39,116 bases of DNA from Tetrahymena elliotti 4EA (GCA_000231825.2 JH720395.1:103468-142583), one strand, 5' to 3'; numbered from the stretch's first letter, positions 10,570-21,932 are shown. Numbers and translations are program-made. The notes: generated from the letters alone by a model not told the origin.

Positions 10570-11237
10570 TATTATTTTGTTAGATTGCAGACCCTTTTAA
10601 CAAAATATCCTATTCAAGTAGTTTAAGACTTTAAATTCTGATAAGAAAAAAATAATATTTTGATTTTTAATAAGATATTTCTATATTCTCTTATTGTTGA
10701 TTGAGTCTTTAGAAGATGTTAAAAGGAGTTTATTTTGATCTTATCAATTAAATAAATGTATTTTTCTAACCCTTCAATTTATATTTGGAAATTTCAAACT
10801 CAAAAAAAATTGATTTAAACCACTTCATTTCAATTTTTTAAATAAGAGGATTGGAATACATTCAAAAACATAATGATTATTCAAACATCTGTAAAAACTA
10901 ATCTTAGAAGGCTTTCTTCAAATCCTTTTTTCTAAAATTTTTAGATAGATGAGCTACTTTAAATTTAGATTCTGATAGATTCTTAATTAAATATAGCGGC
11001 TTCTCATTCCTTTCTTTTATAGTAAATTCTTAATTAATTAGGAAAGGCAAAGACATCCAAAGATTAATTTTGTACTTTGAAATCTATTACTTCTAAAAAT
11101 CACTTTTATTAAATGTTATTCCTTTGTTTGCAAAGAACAAGTTGTTTTTAATACAATCCAAACAAATTACTTAAAATACGAAAACAATAATTTTTTTATC
11201 TTAATAAATCAAATTAACAAACAACAATTTTAACAGA

Positions 11238-11556
11238 ATGAAATACTATTTATTTCTCTCATTTCTTTAATGAGCATTTGACTCTTGCTTCATTTAAGTA
11301 AAATGAAAATCTTAGACGAGATGACATTTATTGCTTTAAATATCTTCTTGATTTTGGCTCCTTAGAAATTATTGTAACTAATCAATGCCAATAAAATGTA
11401 GCTTTAAAATTCTCAATATCTGCTTCAAACTCTAATGAAACTCAAAAATAAGACTTTGAAAGTAAATGCCTTAAGAGAAAATTCAAATATCAAACTAGAT
11501 TTCCCAAGTAACTTAGGTATTTTCGCTCAATAATTACTGAATAAAGCGAGTTTTGA
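11238..11556 (+). pseudogene. Secreted four-cysteine protein B2, decayed
   Basis: Homologue of B3 with at least three lesions. The signal-peptide region has the same small deletion after ATGAAA as B1, so the ATG at 11238 reads into TGA after 11 codons. One T is lost in the ATTTTGACTC segment (here ATTTGACTC). A deletion after CTTAAG removes part of the acidic stretch found in B3 and shifts the frame. The last cysteine codon is TTT (Phe) before TGA, and Ser/Asp of the RSDD motif is altered to RRDD. Two internal cysteine regions (NQCQ and SKCLK) are still readable. B1 and B2 share the start lesion, so it arose before their modules separated. Confidence 0.75.
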
Positions 11557-12005
11557 TTAATTTATTGACTGTTTGTTATTAATAGTATTTTGCTTCATAT
11601 TTATTCATATAAATAAATTTTTTTATATTTTCAATGTATTGAGATTTATATATAATCATTTTAAATATTATTTCTTTCAATTTAATCTATTTTCCATTAT
11701 TTTTTAAATCAATAAATAAATATATTTGTTTTTTATCAAATTTGATTTTTAATAGCATGAAAACCCTAAGCTAGTATCATAATATCATGATTTATATATA
11801 GTTTTTAAATATCCAGAAGATTTTTCATCTATTTTCTGAATAATGTAGAAATTAAAAACAGTTCATAACTCATATAGATAGATATTTGTTAAATGGCAAA
11901 TAAATTAAAAAATTTAGTATAAAAATACTCAATAATTAATTTTTTATCCATTATTTTGAATGACTAAGATCATCCTTTTATTAAAAGAATTAATAATTTA
12001 TTATG

Positions 12006-12554
12006 ATTTATTTTTTCATTCTTTTTTAATTGATAAAATTATTCTTTAGTTTTATTTTTAATTTTTTTAATAATCTACGAAACATTACAAAGACAATATT
12101 TCTTAATATGTTTTCTTTTTTTATGAATTTAAGATACATTAATCATACCTGATTAAATTAGAGTCAAAATAAATTATTTCTAGGTAAGTAGAATGCTATT
12201 TATCATTTATTTTTGTAAAATTTTCTTCATGTTTAAGAATCAGAAAAAAATGTAATATTTTGATTTCTTAATTTTAATAAAAAGTTTGGCAGACAGACTC
12301 AATACGAAGGTGATTTTAATATCAAATATTTATCTCTACAAGAGATCAATAGATTATTGTTTATTTATCCATGCTAAAGGATATTTTTTTTAACCAACTA
12401 ATAACTGGTAAAAATTAATATTTTATGAAAAATACACAAATATTAATAAGTATCCAAAAAAAGTTTTGCAGTATTTTACAATTATTGGATAAACATAAAT
12501 ATCAAAGTTATGAAACTTTTAATATTATTTAAGTTAATAATAGGGTTGCCTTTA
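12006..12554. other. AT-rich region between M2 and the mariner fossil
   Basis: No gene recognised. The part next to 12555 may still contain the decayed C-terminal tail of the mariner frame, which stays open on the minus strand beyond its last recognisable residue. Confidence 0.4.
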
Positions 12555-12960
12555 TTATTGATGACTTAGTTTAGTTATGCAGCCATTTTGTTTAAAGCAT
12601 TATTAATAGCTCTTGAAATTTTCTTATTTTTATAAAAATATTTTTTAAATTATTGTTTTTAAATCTTACAAAGTTGTTTCTACAATAGTTTCTTTGGTTA
12701 TAATATCTTTTATTGTGTACCACGCCTATTGTATTTGTGATAACTGAGGGCTGAAAGCAGGCCACTCTAATAACTCCTAGTCATTCTTTTATATAAAGTT
12801 CCAAATTTATTATGAAGATTGAATTGCTGAATTATCTTATTAAAAGAAATCGTCTTTATATCTTATTTAAAATTATTTAAAATTTCTTCATATTATTCAG
12901 AATGTAAAATTCCATCGATCTACTAAACAGAAAGTGGACCATTTTTACTAATAAAATATA
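12555..12960 (-). pseudogene. Tc1/mariner-type (DDE_3) transposase remnant
   Basis: Read on the minus strand in the ciliate code. The upstream frame gives FISKNGPLSVQQIDGILHSE followed by QYEEIL, matching the G-x-L..I-x-G-x-(I/M)-N-S-x-x-Y-x-x-I-L region of Tc1/mariner transposases. It continues to IIQQFNLHNKF, where family members have a Gln-Gln-Asp-Asn catalytic block. After a frame change at about 12767 comes EWPAFSPQLSQIQQAWYTIK, the homologue of the W-P-A-x-S-P-D-L-N-P-I-E-x-x-W block. Here the second catalytic Asp reads Phe and the final catalytic acidic residue reads Gln, so the enzyme cannot be active. The N-terminal DNA-binding part is not recognisable upstream. No flanking terminal repeats were found for this fragment. 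Confidence 0.75.
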
Positions 12961-13554
12961 GAGTAGATTCAAAGATATTTAATTTACATAATAAGATAAT
13001 AAAATATCACGGATATTCTTTTTAGAGAAAAAATAGCATTCAATTCTGTAAGATTTTTTTGGATATCTATATAATTTTACTCAAAATAAATTATTCAATT
13101 AATTCAATTACTTGATTCTAATAACTTCTATTTTAATTAAGAATATAACCTGATTTTTCTAATTTTGAGAATACTCTTTCACTTGAGCTGCGTGAAGCTT
13201 AAATAGAGGGAAAGATATATTTTTGCCAATTGAGCTAATTTAGGATATTAAAAGTAAGAAATTTGCACCATTCAATTTGATTACAATTATAATTAATATT
13301 TTTTGAATTTTTCTTTCTTAATTATTATTGAAATTATTTTGATTTCTTTTAAATAATTATGATATAATCTAATTTAGTTCTTGGTTATCTTGATGATCAA
13401 TAATATTTTCATCAATCATGTGTTAATTCTAAGGGAGTTATTACTTGTTTTTATTTAATTAATCTTCTTTTTATTTCTTGATTCACGTTTTTAACAAGTT
13501 TATGTTTAACTTCTTACTAAACAAAATCTAATCCTTTAAAATGAGGATCCAAAA
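12961..13554. other. AT-rich region, possible mariner N-terminal debris
   Basis: On the minus strand a frame around 13130-13240 reads FPLFKLHAAQVKEYSQNQKN, which could be leftover transposase sequence, but I see no helix-turn-helix pattern. No other feature supported. Confidence 0.35.
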
Positions 13555-13710
13555 ATGAGTACTTAAAAAGGATTTAGTAAATTTAAATATTGTGCAAATA
13601 ATGTTAACTAAAAGAAGCCTGATATTAACAACAAACAATATTTCTTCATTTCAATTAACCAAGTTGAATCTAAAGTTTTTGATTTTAGTAAAATTTTATC
13701 TATAAAGTGA
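13555..13710 (+). CDS. Hypothetical short frame, 51 residues
   Basis: ATG at 13555 opens a frame to TGA at 13708 in the ciliate code: starts MSTQKGFSKFKYCANNVNQK and ends SKVFDFSKILSIK. After the TGA the same frame stays open for another 66 codons (INEDNTYYSPDICTFILLK, then FSERRLSSSSYDL), so this may be one exon with a nonsense codon, or chance. In this base composition frames of 50-60 codons are expected by chance. No signal peptide, domain or similarity to other genes in the window. Confidence 0.2.
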
Positions 13711-14195
13711 CAGTAAATTAAAATTAATGAAGATAACACATATTATTCTCCCGACATTTGTACTTTTATCTTATTAAAATGCTCAATTAATTAAATATTT
13801 TCTGAAAGAAGGTTATCCTCTTCTTCTTATGATTTATATTTTTTGAGAAATATATATATATGGTAATTGATTCTTTGTTCAGAGTATTTCAATTTATGAA
13901 TACATAACTCAGCATATAGTATACACCATTGAATTGTGTGACTAAATAAGATTTGATGGATGAGTAATTCCATAGGTTTTGGTAGATAACATCTTTAATT
14001 TCTTAATAATTGATAATCTTTTGACATTTTTCTGGAATATTTCAACTTCAGTACCCTAATCAGTGATTTAAAATTTAATAAAATATTTTTTCGCTTTTTA
14101 ACAACAATAAAAATCCCAAAAAAAATGAATAAAATAAATGCTATTAATAATTTTAAATCACAAAAAATAATTATGAAATAAGTATTTTAATAATC

Positions 14196-14469
14196 TAAGG
14201 CTCCTCAAATCACTTTTGGTAAATCTTTTAATTTTGTCAGTTAAAAAAAAGAAAGAAAATCTTAATAGTTATGATAATCTTATTCTTTTATTAAAAAATT
14301 TTAAATGTTATTTTATGTTTCATCAATATATATTACATAGTGACAAATTTGAATTGTTTCAATCAAACATTATTCAAAACTATTCAAAGTTGTTTATTAT
14401 TACAAAATATTAAATTTGATTAGATAATAAAGTATCAAAAGTGCCCTAAAAGTGATTTGAAGTGCCTTA
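14196..14469. mobile_element. Candidate inverted-repeat element (MITE-like), 274 bp
   Basis: Left end TAAGGCTCCTCAAATCACTT and on to TTGG; the right end is its reverse complement with three mismatches over 24 bases (GCCTTA at 14464-14469). Both ends begin with TA, as expected for an insertion at TA, the target of Tc1/mariner-type elements. The interior is AT-rich and encodes nothing I can support. The core TCAAATCACTTTT is identical on both arms. A mariner transposase fossil lies 1.2 kb upstream. Confidence 0.55.
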
Positions 14470-14984
14470 CTTAAAATGTTATTTTTTCAAAAATTATTAA
14501 AATTTTTAGATCCTTATGGATATTTTTTAATAATATTTCTCAAAAAATTTTATTGCCAGCTTTGGAATATGTTTTTTTTAGTTGAGAATATAGTAATTAA
14601 TTTTNNNNNNNNNNNNNNNNNNNNNNNNNNNNNNNNNNNNNNNNNNNNNNNNNNNNNNNNNNNNNNNNNNNNNNNNNNNNNNNNNNNNNNNNNNNNNNNN
14701 NNNNTATTTTTAAATTGCATTTTAAACTATTAATTTATCTGTTAGGGAGAGGGTTTCTTTTACTAACTATTATTTATTACCTTTATTTTTATAAATTGGG
14801 TATATCTTCTATTAATTTATTGTTTTATCATTAATCGTCCTTCCTGTTTTTTGAAAAAAACTTTGTTTGAAAGGAAATTAAAAAAGAGACCTTTAACCAA
14901 CATTGAAAGTATCATAAAAGAAATACAAATTTTAATATTTTTGATAATTAAATTTCATGGATATTGGTTTCTCTCCATTTTTAT
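14470..14984. other. AT-rich spacer with assembly gap
   Basis: No feature recognised outside the run of N described separately. The pyrimidine-rich tract and GGGAGAGGG near 14745 stand out only by composition. Confidence 0.4.
14605..14704. other. Assembly gap, exactly 100 N
   Basis: A run of exactly 100 N, the usual placeholder for a gap of unknown length. The true distance between the mariner/MITE region and K2 is therefore unknown. Confidence 0.95.
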
Positions 14985-15213
14985 TTAATCTGTTTTTATT
15001 TGAAATATTTTTTTAAAATAAGAATAAAAAATTAAAGCTAGTTTATTAAATTTATTTTAATTTTTTTTCAACTTTACTTTTTATTTTATCTAATAGTATA
15101 TTTTTTTCTGATCGTTATATTTTATATTAAAAAATATCTTTTAAAAGAAAAAATTAATAAATTGAAAAATAAAAGCTCATCGAAAAGTAAAAAATTAAAC
15201 CTCTCATAAAGAC
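14985..15213 (+). repeat. Shared upstream region of K2
   Basis: About 230 bp before the K2 start that aligns with 33410-33669 before K3: TTTTTATTTGAAATATT, AAAATTAAAGCTA.TTTATT, AAAATATCTTT, ATTAATAAATTGAAAAAT and a short leader just before ATG. It is likely the promoter and 5' leader duplicated with the gene. Confidence 0.55.
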
Positions 15214-17058
15214 ATGTAGAACAGTTAGGAGAAATTTGAATTTATTCAATAAACAGATTAACCTTAAATTTGTATTTTTGATGATTAAAAATAAGATGCT
15301 CTAAATACAATTGCTTAAAATTAAGATTAAAAGGAAAAGGAAAAATCTCAAATATCTAAGAAAAACAAAAAAGAAAATTTGTTAGAAATAAGCTAAAAAC
15401 CAAAGAATTCTTTAAAAAAGAAACTTTCTAAAAGGCTATTCAAGAAAATGAAGAAAAGCCATGAAAAAATAACTTAGAATGAATTACAAAAATAAAATGA
15501 CTTATTTAACTTAGCACATGACTCATCAGATAATTAGAATTCAAAACAAATTGAAAGTTTTGTTTCTTTGGATTAAAAAGCAGAGAGAATGTAAAAACTT
15601 GGAAATGAAAAGATTTTTGATAAAAGTAAAAACTCTTTTATGAAAAAATAAAATAATAAAAGAAAAAAAACAATATCTCAAATTTCTTTACAAAAAAGCA
15701 AGAAAGAAAATGAGAAAATAACTTCAAATTATTTAAAAAAATTACCACTCGCAAAAATGGAATCTGATGAAGAATCTTAAGAATTTCCTCTTTTTTTTGA
15801 TAATTTAAACTAAAATAAAAAAAAACTGAAAGACTAAAAATATAATCAAATAGAATTTAATAAAGTGGAAGATTAGTAACCTAATCTTATTTCATCATCA
15901 ATCTATAAAAATGAGACAAATTTATTCAACTTTTTTAAAAAGAAGGATGATTCTGAAGAGTAAGATTTAATTAATTTCTATTAGCCATTAGATAATTTAT
16001 TATTCAATCCCTCTCAAATAAATAAGTCATAACATCAGAGTTAAAAGTAAGAAATTACTTTTTTGGAAGATAAAGAAAATAAAGACAGATCACAAAATTA
16101 ATTTGATTCGTATTTAATTGGAGATCAATAATTAAAAGCAAAAAATAATATATTCTTCACAAACAACACAGAAATCATTCTAGATAATTTAGATAATACA
16201 ATCAAAAAGTCTTTAAAAAGATAATTAGATAAAATTAAAAAACTTTATAATAATTCAAGTTCGTGTTTTGCCATTCTCAACTAATCAAATGTTTAAGTTC
16301 CTTTATTTTTAGATAATTAAATTTAGGCTTCAAACTAAAATATATGTTAATAAATTAATGTTAACTCTGAAAGATAATCTGAACTTTTAACACTAAATGA
16401 ATTAAATTACAGTAATCTCAGTTAATACTTCAAATAGGAATATTAAAAAATTATTGAAAACATGGAGAAAGAAAAATTATCTTTAGAAAAATTGATTTCA
16501 TCTGATAAATACCTTGATGTTTTTTAAGGATATTAACTATTGTAAACAGGAGCTAAGTAAGAAATTGTTATTAAAATTTACTACCAAGTTAATTCATTTA
16601 AACCATTAGAAAAAAATTAAAAATAAATATGGCCATGGTCAGATCTTTAATAAGAAATTCAAGTTCTTGAGTTTAACAAGATAAAATATTCTAAAATTTA
16701 AGTATCTGAAGAAACTTAGATTTTAACTCTCTAAAAAGAAAATTATAATAAAATCTAAATATAAAAAACACTTAATTCGTTAAAACATAAGTTAAGGCCT
16801 TGGAGCATAGAGTATTTTAAATATATTAACAAAGATCAAAACCTTTACAAAAGAAATAACCCTTTATTATCAAAGTTTATAAATAAGTAGGATCTCATTT
16901 TAAAAAAATTATCAGAAAAAAATTGCTTTTTATTATTTAAATATTTTTTAATGTATTTCTTTTTAAATTATTATACTGATTTCCCTCTTTTAAATATTGG
17001 TTATTTAAAGTTTTTTTCAAACAAAATAAAATAAATTTTTATTGAATTAAAAAGTTGA
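15214..17058 (+). CDS. K2: kinase-family N-terminal region, kinase domain lost
   Basis: A 614-residue uninterrupted frame in the ciliate code, far longer than chance. ATG at 15214 is chosen because K3 starts at the matching place (MQNSQEKFEFIQ versus MENSQNKYEFIQ). Residues about 30-220 are Lys/Gln/Asn-rich and low-complexity, much of it absent from K3. The conserved part starts near NTIKKSLKRQLDKIKK and includes SSDKYLDVFQGYQLLQTG followed by IVIKIYYQVNS, which looks like a kinase N-lobe (beta strands 2-3 with a Lys). Then come IWPWSDLQQEIQVLEF, LRPWSIEYFKYINKDQNLYK and LILKKLSEKN. In K1 this last motif leads directly into a Gly-rich loop and kinase domain; here it leads into a hydrophobic AT-rich tail, so the kinase domain is missing. 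Module M3 starts about 100 bp after the stop. Function uncertain; possibly a pseudogene kept open. Confidence 0.7.
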
Positions 17059-17435
17059 TAAAATAATCAAATAGAAAAAACTAAGATTAATAACTTAGCA
17101 AAATAATTAAGATAAAAAATAAATAAAATAAGCATAAACGCTAATAAAAAATCTATAGATTGTTGCCTAATTTATTTTTGATTCAATAAAAAAAATTTTT
17201 GTTTTTTATTTTACAATTTTTAAATAAATTTTGAAACAAAAAATAAAAGAAGCAATTATCAAAATTACTTTGAAAATATTTTTTTAGATGAGAGATAAAT
17301 ATTAACGGCAAATAATTTTAATTTTTAAGAATTATTTGTAAAGCCATGAAATAGTAAAAAAAAATTTAATGTTTATTGTATTTGTTGTGCTAGCTATTTG
17401 AGTTTTTATTGATGATTAAAATACAATATGTTTTC

Positions 17436-17445
17436 TCTGACTAGA
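17436..17445. promoter_or_regulatory. Palindromic upstream element of A3 (TCTGACTAGA)
   Basis: A-type element with one change, about 510 bp before A3. The flanking GGTTGATTAATCTTTTAATA block is the same as at A2. Confidence 0.4.
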
Positions 17446-17947
17446 TAGCTATCCACTAGGTTGATTAATCTTTTAATAAAAGATAAAAACTTGTAAGACA
17501 ATTTTATCTAAAATATAATCAATCCTAATCAATTTAGCATCTAATCATGAAGATAACTTTTAGGTTTTAAACAATATTTAATAAATGTAGCTAAAAGATT
17601 GTATATTAAGAACATATAAATTGGACCAAAAATTTAAGAAATTCAAAGAGTTTATTTCCTATCCAATTTGTGAACATTTTAATACTTGAATACCCATTGA
17701 GTTACCTTGAGCAACTCTTAATTAAGATAAAATTAGAAAATTATAATTTTTTTTACCCACTTAATATTGATTTCTACAAAATGATTGATCTATCTTTATG
17801 TGGTAATTCTTTGTATTATTTATTTTTTTCTTGAACTGATTTTTTCTTAAGGTAAAACTGATGCTTTAAAAATCCAATTGTTCTTTTTAAAATAGAATAA
17901 TTAATTAAATAAGAAATGATAAAAAACTAACAAGAAAATTTTAAATA

Positions 17948-18211
17948 ATGAAAACTGCTTTGATAGTTATTTCCTTAATATCTTTAGTGAGCTTTTTTAC
18001 TCTCAGCTAAATGAAAACAACAGAAAGTCTTAGATCTGACAATACTTATTGTTACAGCTCTATTCTTAATATAGGAGCCAAAGAAATTGAGATTACTAAT
18101 TCATGTAAAACAAAGGAAATCTTCTAATTCTCAGTTGCTGCTGCTTTCCCTGACAAAACTTAATAGTTTAACTTTGAAACTTTATGCCTTTAGCCAGGAG
18201 ATATGAATGCT
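17948..18211 (+). pseudogene. Secreted four-cysteine protein A3, C-terminus deleted
   Basis: Signal peptide and mature part match A1/A2 through PDKTQQFNFETLCLQPGD. Then about 68 nt are missing: GGAGAT is joined directly to the last codons GAATGCTGA, which are out of frame. The C-terminal strand and the final cysteine are not translated. Reading continues past the normal stop with unrelated residues. Three of four cysteines remain (35, 53, 80), so one disulfide partner is lost. Everything upstream of the deletion is nearly identical to A2, which suggests a recent event. Confidence 0.75.
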
Positions 18212-18734
18212 GAGAAGAGAAATTAAAATTTAAAAAACTTCTTTTATTAGGAGTTTGTTATAAATATAAATATAATTTTTATTATGTTTTTTATGAAAAA
18301 TAACAATCTTATAAAATTTAAAATGAAATTATAAACTTAAACTGTTTTTCTTTCAAAAATTAATTGCTTTTTATTCTATTTAAACATTTTTTATTCATTC
18401 ATCAAATTTCATTCTCATTACACAAAAATCATAAAATACGAAATATACATTACTTATTTATTTTTGAGTGTTAATATACTTTATCATAATTTCTTTTACT
18501 AATTTAGATGCTAAATAAAGTCAAATATTAAGAAATAGTTAATGAAAAAAATATTTAATTCCTTTTCTTAATATTGAATTATTTGTTCTATAATGTTTAT
18601 CAATAATTAATGGATCATCAATTACCTTTAGAGATGCTTGAAGTTTGACCAAAACAATAATAATTTAAATATTTCACTTCTTTATTTTTTAAATAAAACT
18701 GTAAAGTAATACACTAAAAAACTAGTTAAATGGC

Positions 18735-18825
18735 TATCATCATCTAATTATTCGGTAATTTTAGCTAAGAATACATATAAAAAATAAATCTTAAACTGTT
18801 ATGATGTAAGTAACTGTCTGAAAAG
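18735..18825. other. Conserved A-B spacer block, copy 3
   Basis: Shortened copy: ATCATCTAATTATTCGGTAA, ATACATATAAAAAATAAATC and CTGTTATGATGTAAGTAACT. The last part is the best conserved of the block. Confidence 0.4.
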
Positions 18826-19062
18826 GAAAGTAAAAAAAACAAAATATATTAATATATAATGCAGTTAGGTAAAGATACAAATTGAAATTTAATATGTGTT
18901 ACAGTTCTTAGGGAATAATAATAAAGAAATTTATTTTAGTTCATTCAAATTTGATAAAAAGGGCTAACTGATCAAATTATGAAATATATTGAAAAGATAA
19001 ACCAGATCTATTTTATTTGTGGTATATTTTAATTAAAAATTACCGATCTGTATATTCTTATC

Positions 19063-19072
19063 TCTGGTCAGA
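19063..19072. promoter_or_regulatory. Palindromic upstream element of B3 (TCTGGTCAGA)
   Basis: B-type element identical to that of B1, about 610 bp before B3, preceded by GTGGTATATTTTAATTAA. Confidence 0.45.
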
Positions 19073-19678
19073 TGTTATTTAGCTTAGATTGCAGACCCTT
19101 TTAATAAAATATCCTATTCAAGTAATTTTAGACTATATATTCTGATAAGAAAGAAATCGCATTTTCATTTCTAATCAGATATTTCTTTATGCTCCTTTTG
19201 TTGATTGAGCCTTTAAAAAATGTTAAGAGGATGTTATCTTATCAGTAATTTATTTCAAATTTTTTTGTTTTTTTAGAATAAGAGGATAGGAGCGCATTCA
19301 AACACATGATGAACAACCAAAGATCTGCAAAAACTAATCTTAGAAGGTTTCTTTCAAATCCTATTTTATAAATTTGTAGAGAGATGAGCTACTTTAATTT
19401 AGGATTCTGGTAGATTCTTAATTAAATTTAATTCCTCTAGTTCCTTTCAGCCTATTTAAGTGTAAATACTTATAGATTTGGTTAAGGTAAGACATCCAAA
19501 GATTAATTTTATACTTTGAAATCTATTAATTCTAATAACCACTTTTATTAAATGTTATCCATTTTTCAGAAAATAAAAGTTGTTTTAAATACAGACCAAA
19601 CAAAGTACCTAGATTACAAAAATAATAATTATTTATCTTATTTAATAAATTAAATTAAAAAAGAAATATTTTAAAACA

Positions 19679-20011
19679 ATGAAAACTGCTTTAATACTTG
19701 TTTCTCTCATTTCTTTAGTGAGCATTTTGACTCTTGCTTAATTTAAGTAAAATGAAAATCTGAGATCAGATGACATTTATTGCTTTCAATCTCTTCTTGA
19801 TTTTGGCTCCTTAGAGATTACTGTGACTAATCAATGCCAATAAAATGTGGCTTTCAAATTCTCAATTTCTGCTTCAAACTCTAGTGAAACTCAAAAATAA
19901 GACTTTGAAAGTAAATGCCTTAAGGAAGATGAAACTCAAATATTCAAACTAGATTTCCCAAGTAACTTAGGTATTTTCGCTCAATCCATTACTGAATAAA
20001 GTGAGTGTTGA
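19679..20011 (+). CDS. Small secreted four-cysteine protein B3
   Basis: The only intact B gene: 110 residues, TGA at 20009-20011. Signal peptide MKTALILVSLISLVSILTLA is close to that of the A proteins. The mature part has FKQNENLRSDD, IYCFQSLLDFGSLEITVT, NQCQQNVAFKFS, ESKCLKEDETQIFKLD and the C-terminal EQSEC. Cysteines fall at 35, 53, 80 and 110, exactly as in A1 and A2, although the rest has diverged strongly. This shared spacing shows that A and B are one family. Relative to A, B has a more acidic segment after the third cysteine. No enzyme motif. It is probably secreted; a role such as a pheromone, defence protein or granule content would be guesswork. Confidence 0.85.
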
Positions 20012-20424
20012 TTGATGATTATTAATAATATTTTGATTTATATTCATTTATATAAATAAGTGTTTTTATTTTTAATGTATTGAGATTTATAAAATAAATA
20101 ATCATTTTAAAAATAATTCTTTAAATTTAATCTATTTTCCATTATTTTTTTACATAAATAAATAAACATTTTTGTTTTTTTATCTTGATTTTTAATAGCA
20201 TGAAAACCCTATCCTAGTATAATAATGTTATGATTTATAGTTTTTTTAATATCCATAAGATTTTTCATCGATTTTCTTAATAATTTATTTGAGAATATAA
20301 ATACAGTTCGTAACCAGATATTATTTGCATGGTTAATAAATTAAAATATATAATATTAAAAAAACTTAAAAATCAATTTTTTATCCATTATTTTGAGTGA
20401 TTAAGATTATCCTTTTATTTTTGA

Positions 20425-20735
20425 ATTTTTGTAAATTTTAGATTTTATTTTCGTAGCCAAAAAGAATTCAGGATTTTTATAACAAAAAGTATTATTTTAT
20501 CTTCAAAAAAAAAAATTAAGAAGATCTACTCTTTTTTTTCAATTATTTTAAAAAAAGTTATTGCAATAATCTCATATTTTATTAACAAAATATTGTTTAT
20601 TTTATTTTACTTAAAGCAACAATCATGTTATTTATTTTGTAATTATTAAATGTCCATTACGGTTTAAATGAATTTCTATCAAATGAAATTCTGTATATTT
20701 GGTACTATTCTTTGGTTTCGGCAAATTATTTTTAG
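20425..20735. repeat. Dispersed repeat R, copy 2
   Basis: Aligns with 1985-2345, with AATTAAGAAGATCTACTC, TTATTGCAATA, TTTATTTTGTAATTATTAAA and GAATTTCTATCAAATGAAAT. It directly follows M3, whereas copy 1 lies before M1, so the two copies flank the module/kinase region. Confidence 0.55.
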
Positions 20736-21932
20736 CTAAATGGTAAGAATCTTGATCTTAAAAAGATTAAATTTTTAACTTACAAATTCAATTTAAATAA
20801 TTTTTTGAATTTTGATTCCATTTTAGTAAAATAAGTTATCAATTTAAATAATTACTAGTATTCGGAAAATTCTCAGCAAAATTACATTCCAAATCAAGAG
20901 TCATTTTTACGATAGAGGTATTATTTTAGGATTAATTATTCCATGCAAATCCTATTAATTATCAATTTTAAGATAAAAAAGGAAGAGTCAGTTTTTTTGT
21001 AATAAATAAATAAACCTATGAAGAGATTACTTGCAGCATCTAGTATATTTCATAGGCTAAAATTTCTCAAGTTATGTCATACAGGCAGCCATGTTTGAGT
21101 CAATTTTTTCTATTAATAATTTTGAATTCATGTTTTAAAATATAAAAATCATTATTTGCCAAATGTTCAAATAATCTGTCTTTATAGACATTGAACTTTA
21201 AACAAAGAAACGAGATATTGTGCTAATTAAAATAATAATTATTAATATATTACAGAAATTTAACTTATTTAACTCCTCTAAAATGAAAAAGTGTCATCAT
21301 CTTATGAATATTTTATTCTATTAATTTTTCTGATATGACTTAAAGAAATATATATTAATCCCTTAAAATATTATGAGCCGCTATTTATGAAAAATCACTT
21401 TTTTTACTACTTTTCTCTAATAGTTCTTTGGATTACTAATAGACTCACTATAACTTCCTATTTCTTTTCTTCAGGAATCACTCATTTAATTTTTATAATC
21501 TCCAGTTTTAAACCTGGTGTAAAGCTGAGAGTTTCTAAAAAACAAATTCATCAATCTTGTATTTTACTAACAGAGGATTAAAATCTCTAAAGTTAATATC
21601 ATAAAAAACAATTTGTTCATCATCTAAATTTAATATTTTAACAAATAATTAGACCTTATAAATTAATCAGTTTTTTTTATATAATAGTTTATTAATCTCT
21701 ACTAGATTAATTTTATTTTGCAAACAATTGCATAAATTAAAAAAAATTAATTTTCGACTTAAATTAATTTGAAGCATTCCTAAGTTAGATATTTATTTTA
21801 ATTGTTTATTAATGATTTAAATTACATAATTATATTATATAAATTAATTTTATTTTTAAATTGATGTTACAAAATACAGAGAATAAAATTCATACATAAT
21901 ACATTTTTTCTTCCAAATTCTAAAAAATAAAT
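20736..21932. other. Intergenic region, no gene supported
   Basis: AT-rich sequence between repeat R and the 3' end of the large minus-strand gene. Short frames on both strands are within chance for this composition. The part near 21932 is expected to hold the 3' untranslated region of the minus-strand gene. Confidence 0.4.

Larger units (their letters stand above)
8695..12005 (+). repeat. Secreted-gene module M2 (A2 + B2)
   Basis: Second module copy, collinear with M1 and M3. It begins near the TTATTTTTTATTCAATAAAAAA tract also seen before M3 and ends at GAATGACTAAGATCATCCTTTTATTAAAAG. By eye it is closer to M3 than to M4. The A gene is intact, the B gene is decayed. Confidence 0.85.
17165..20415 (+). 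repeat. Secreted-gene module M3 (A3 + B3)
   Basis: Third module, collinear with M1 and M2, starting at the ATTCAATAAAAAAAAT tract and ending at GAGTGATTAAGATTATCC. Here the A gene is broken and the B gene intact, the opposite of M2. Confidence 0.85.

Noticed and set aside
14216..14413. Standard-code frame on the plus strand
   Set aside because: Lies inside the inverted-repeat element, has a chance-like composition and no domain; frames of this length are expected in such AT-rich DNA.
21387..21581. Plus-strand 64-codon frame
   Set aside because: No homologue in the window, no signal of selection, and intergenic; not better than chance.
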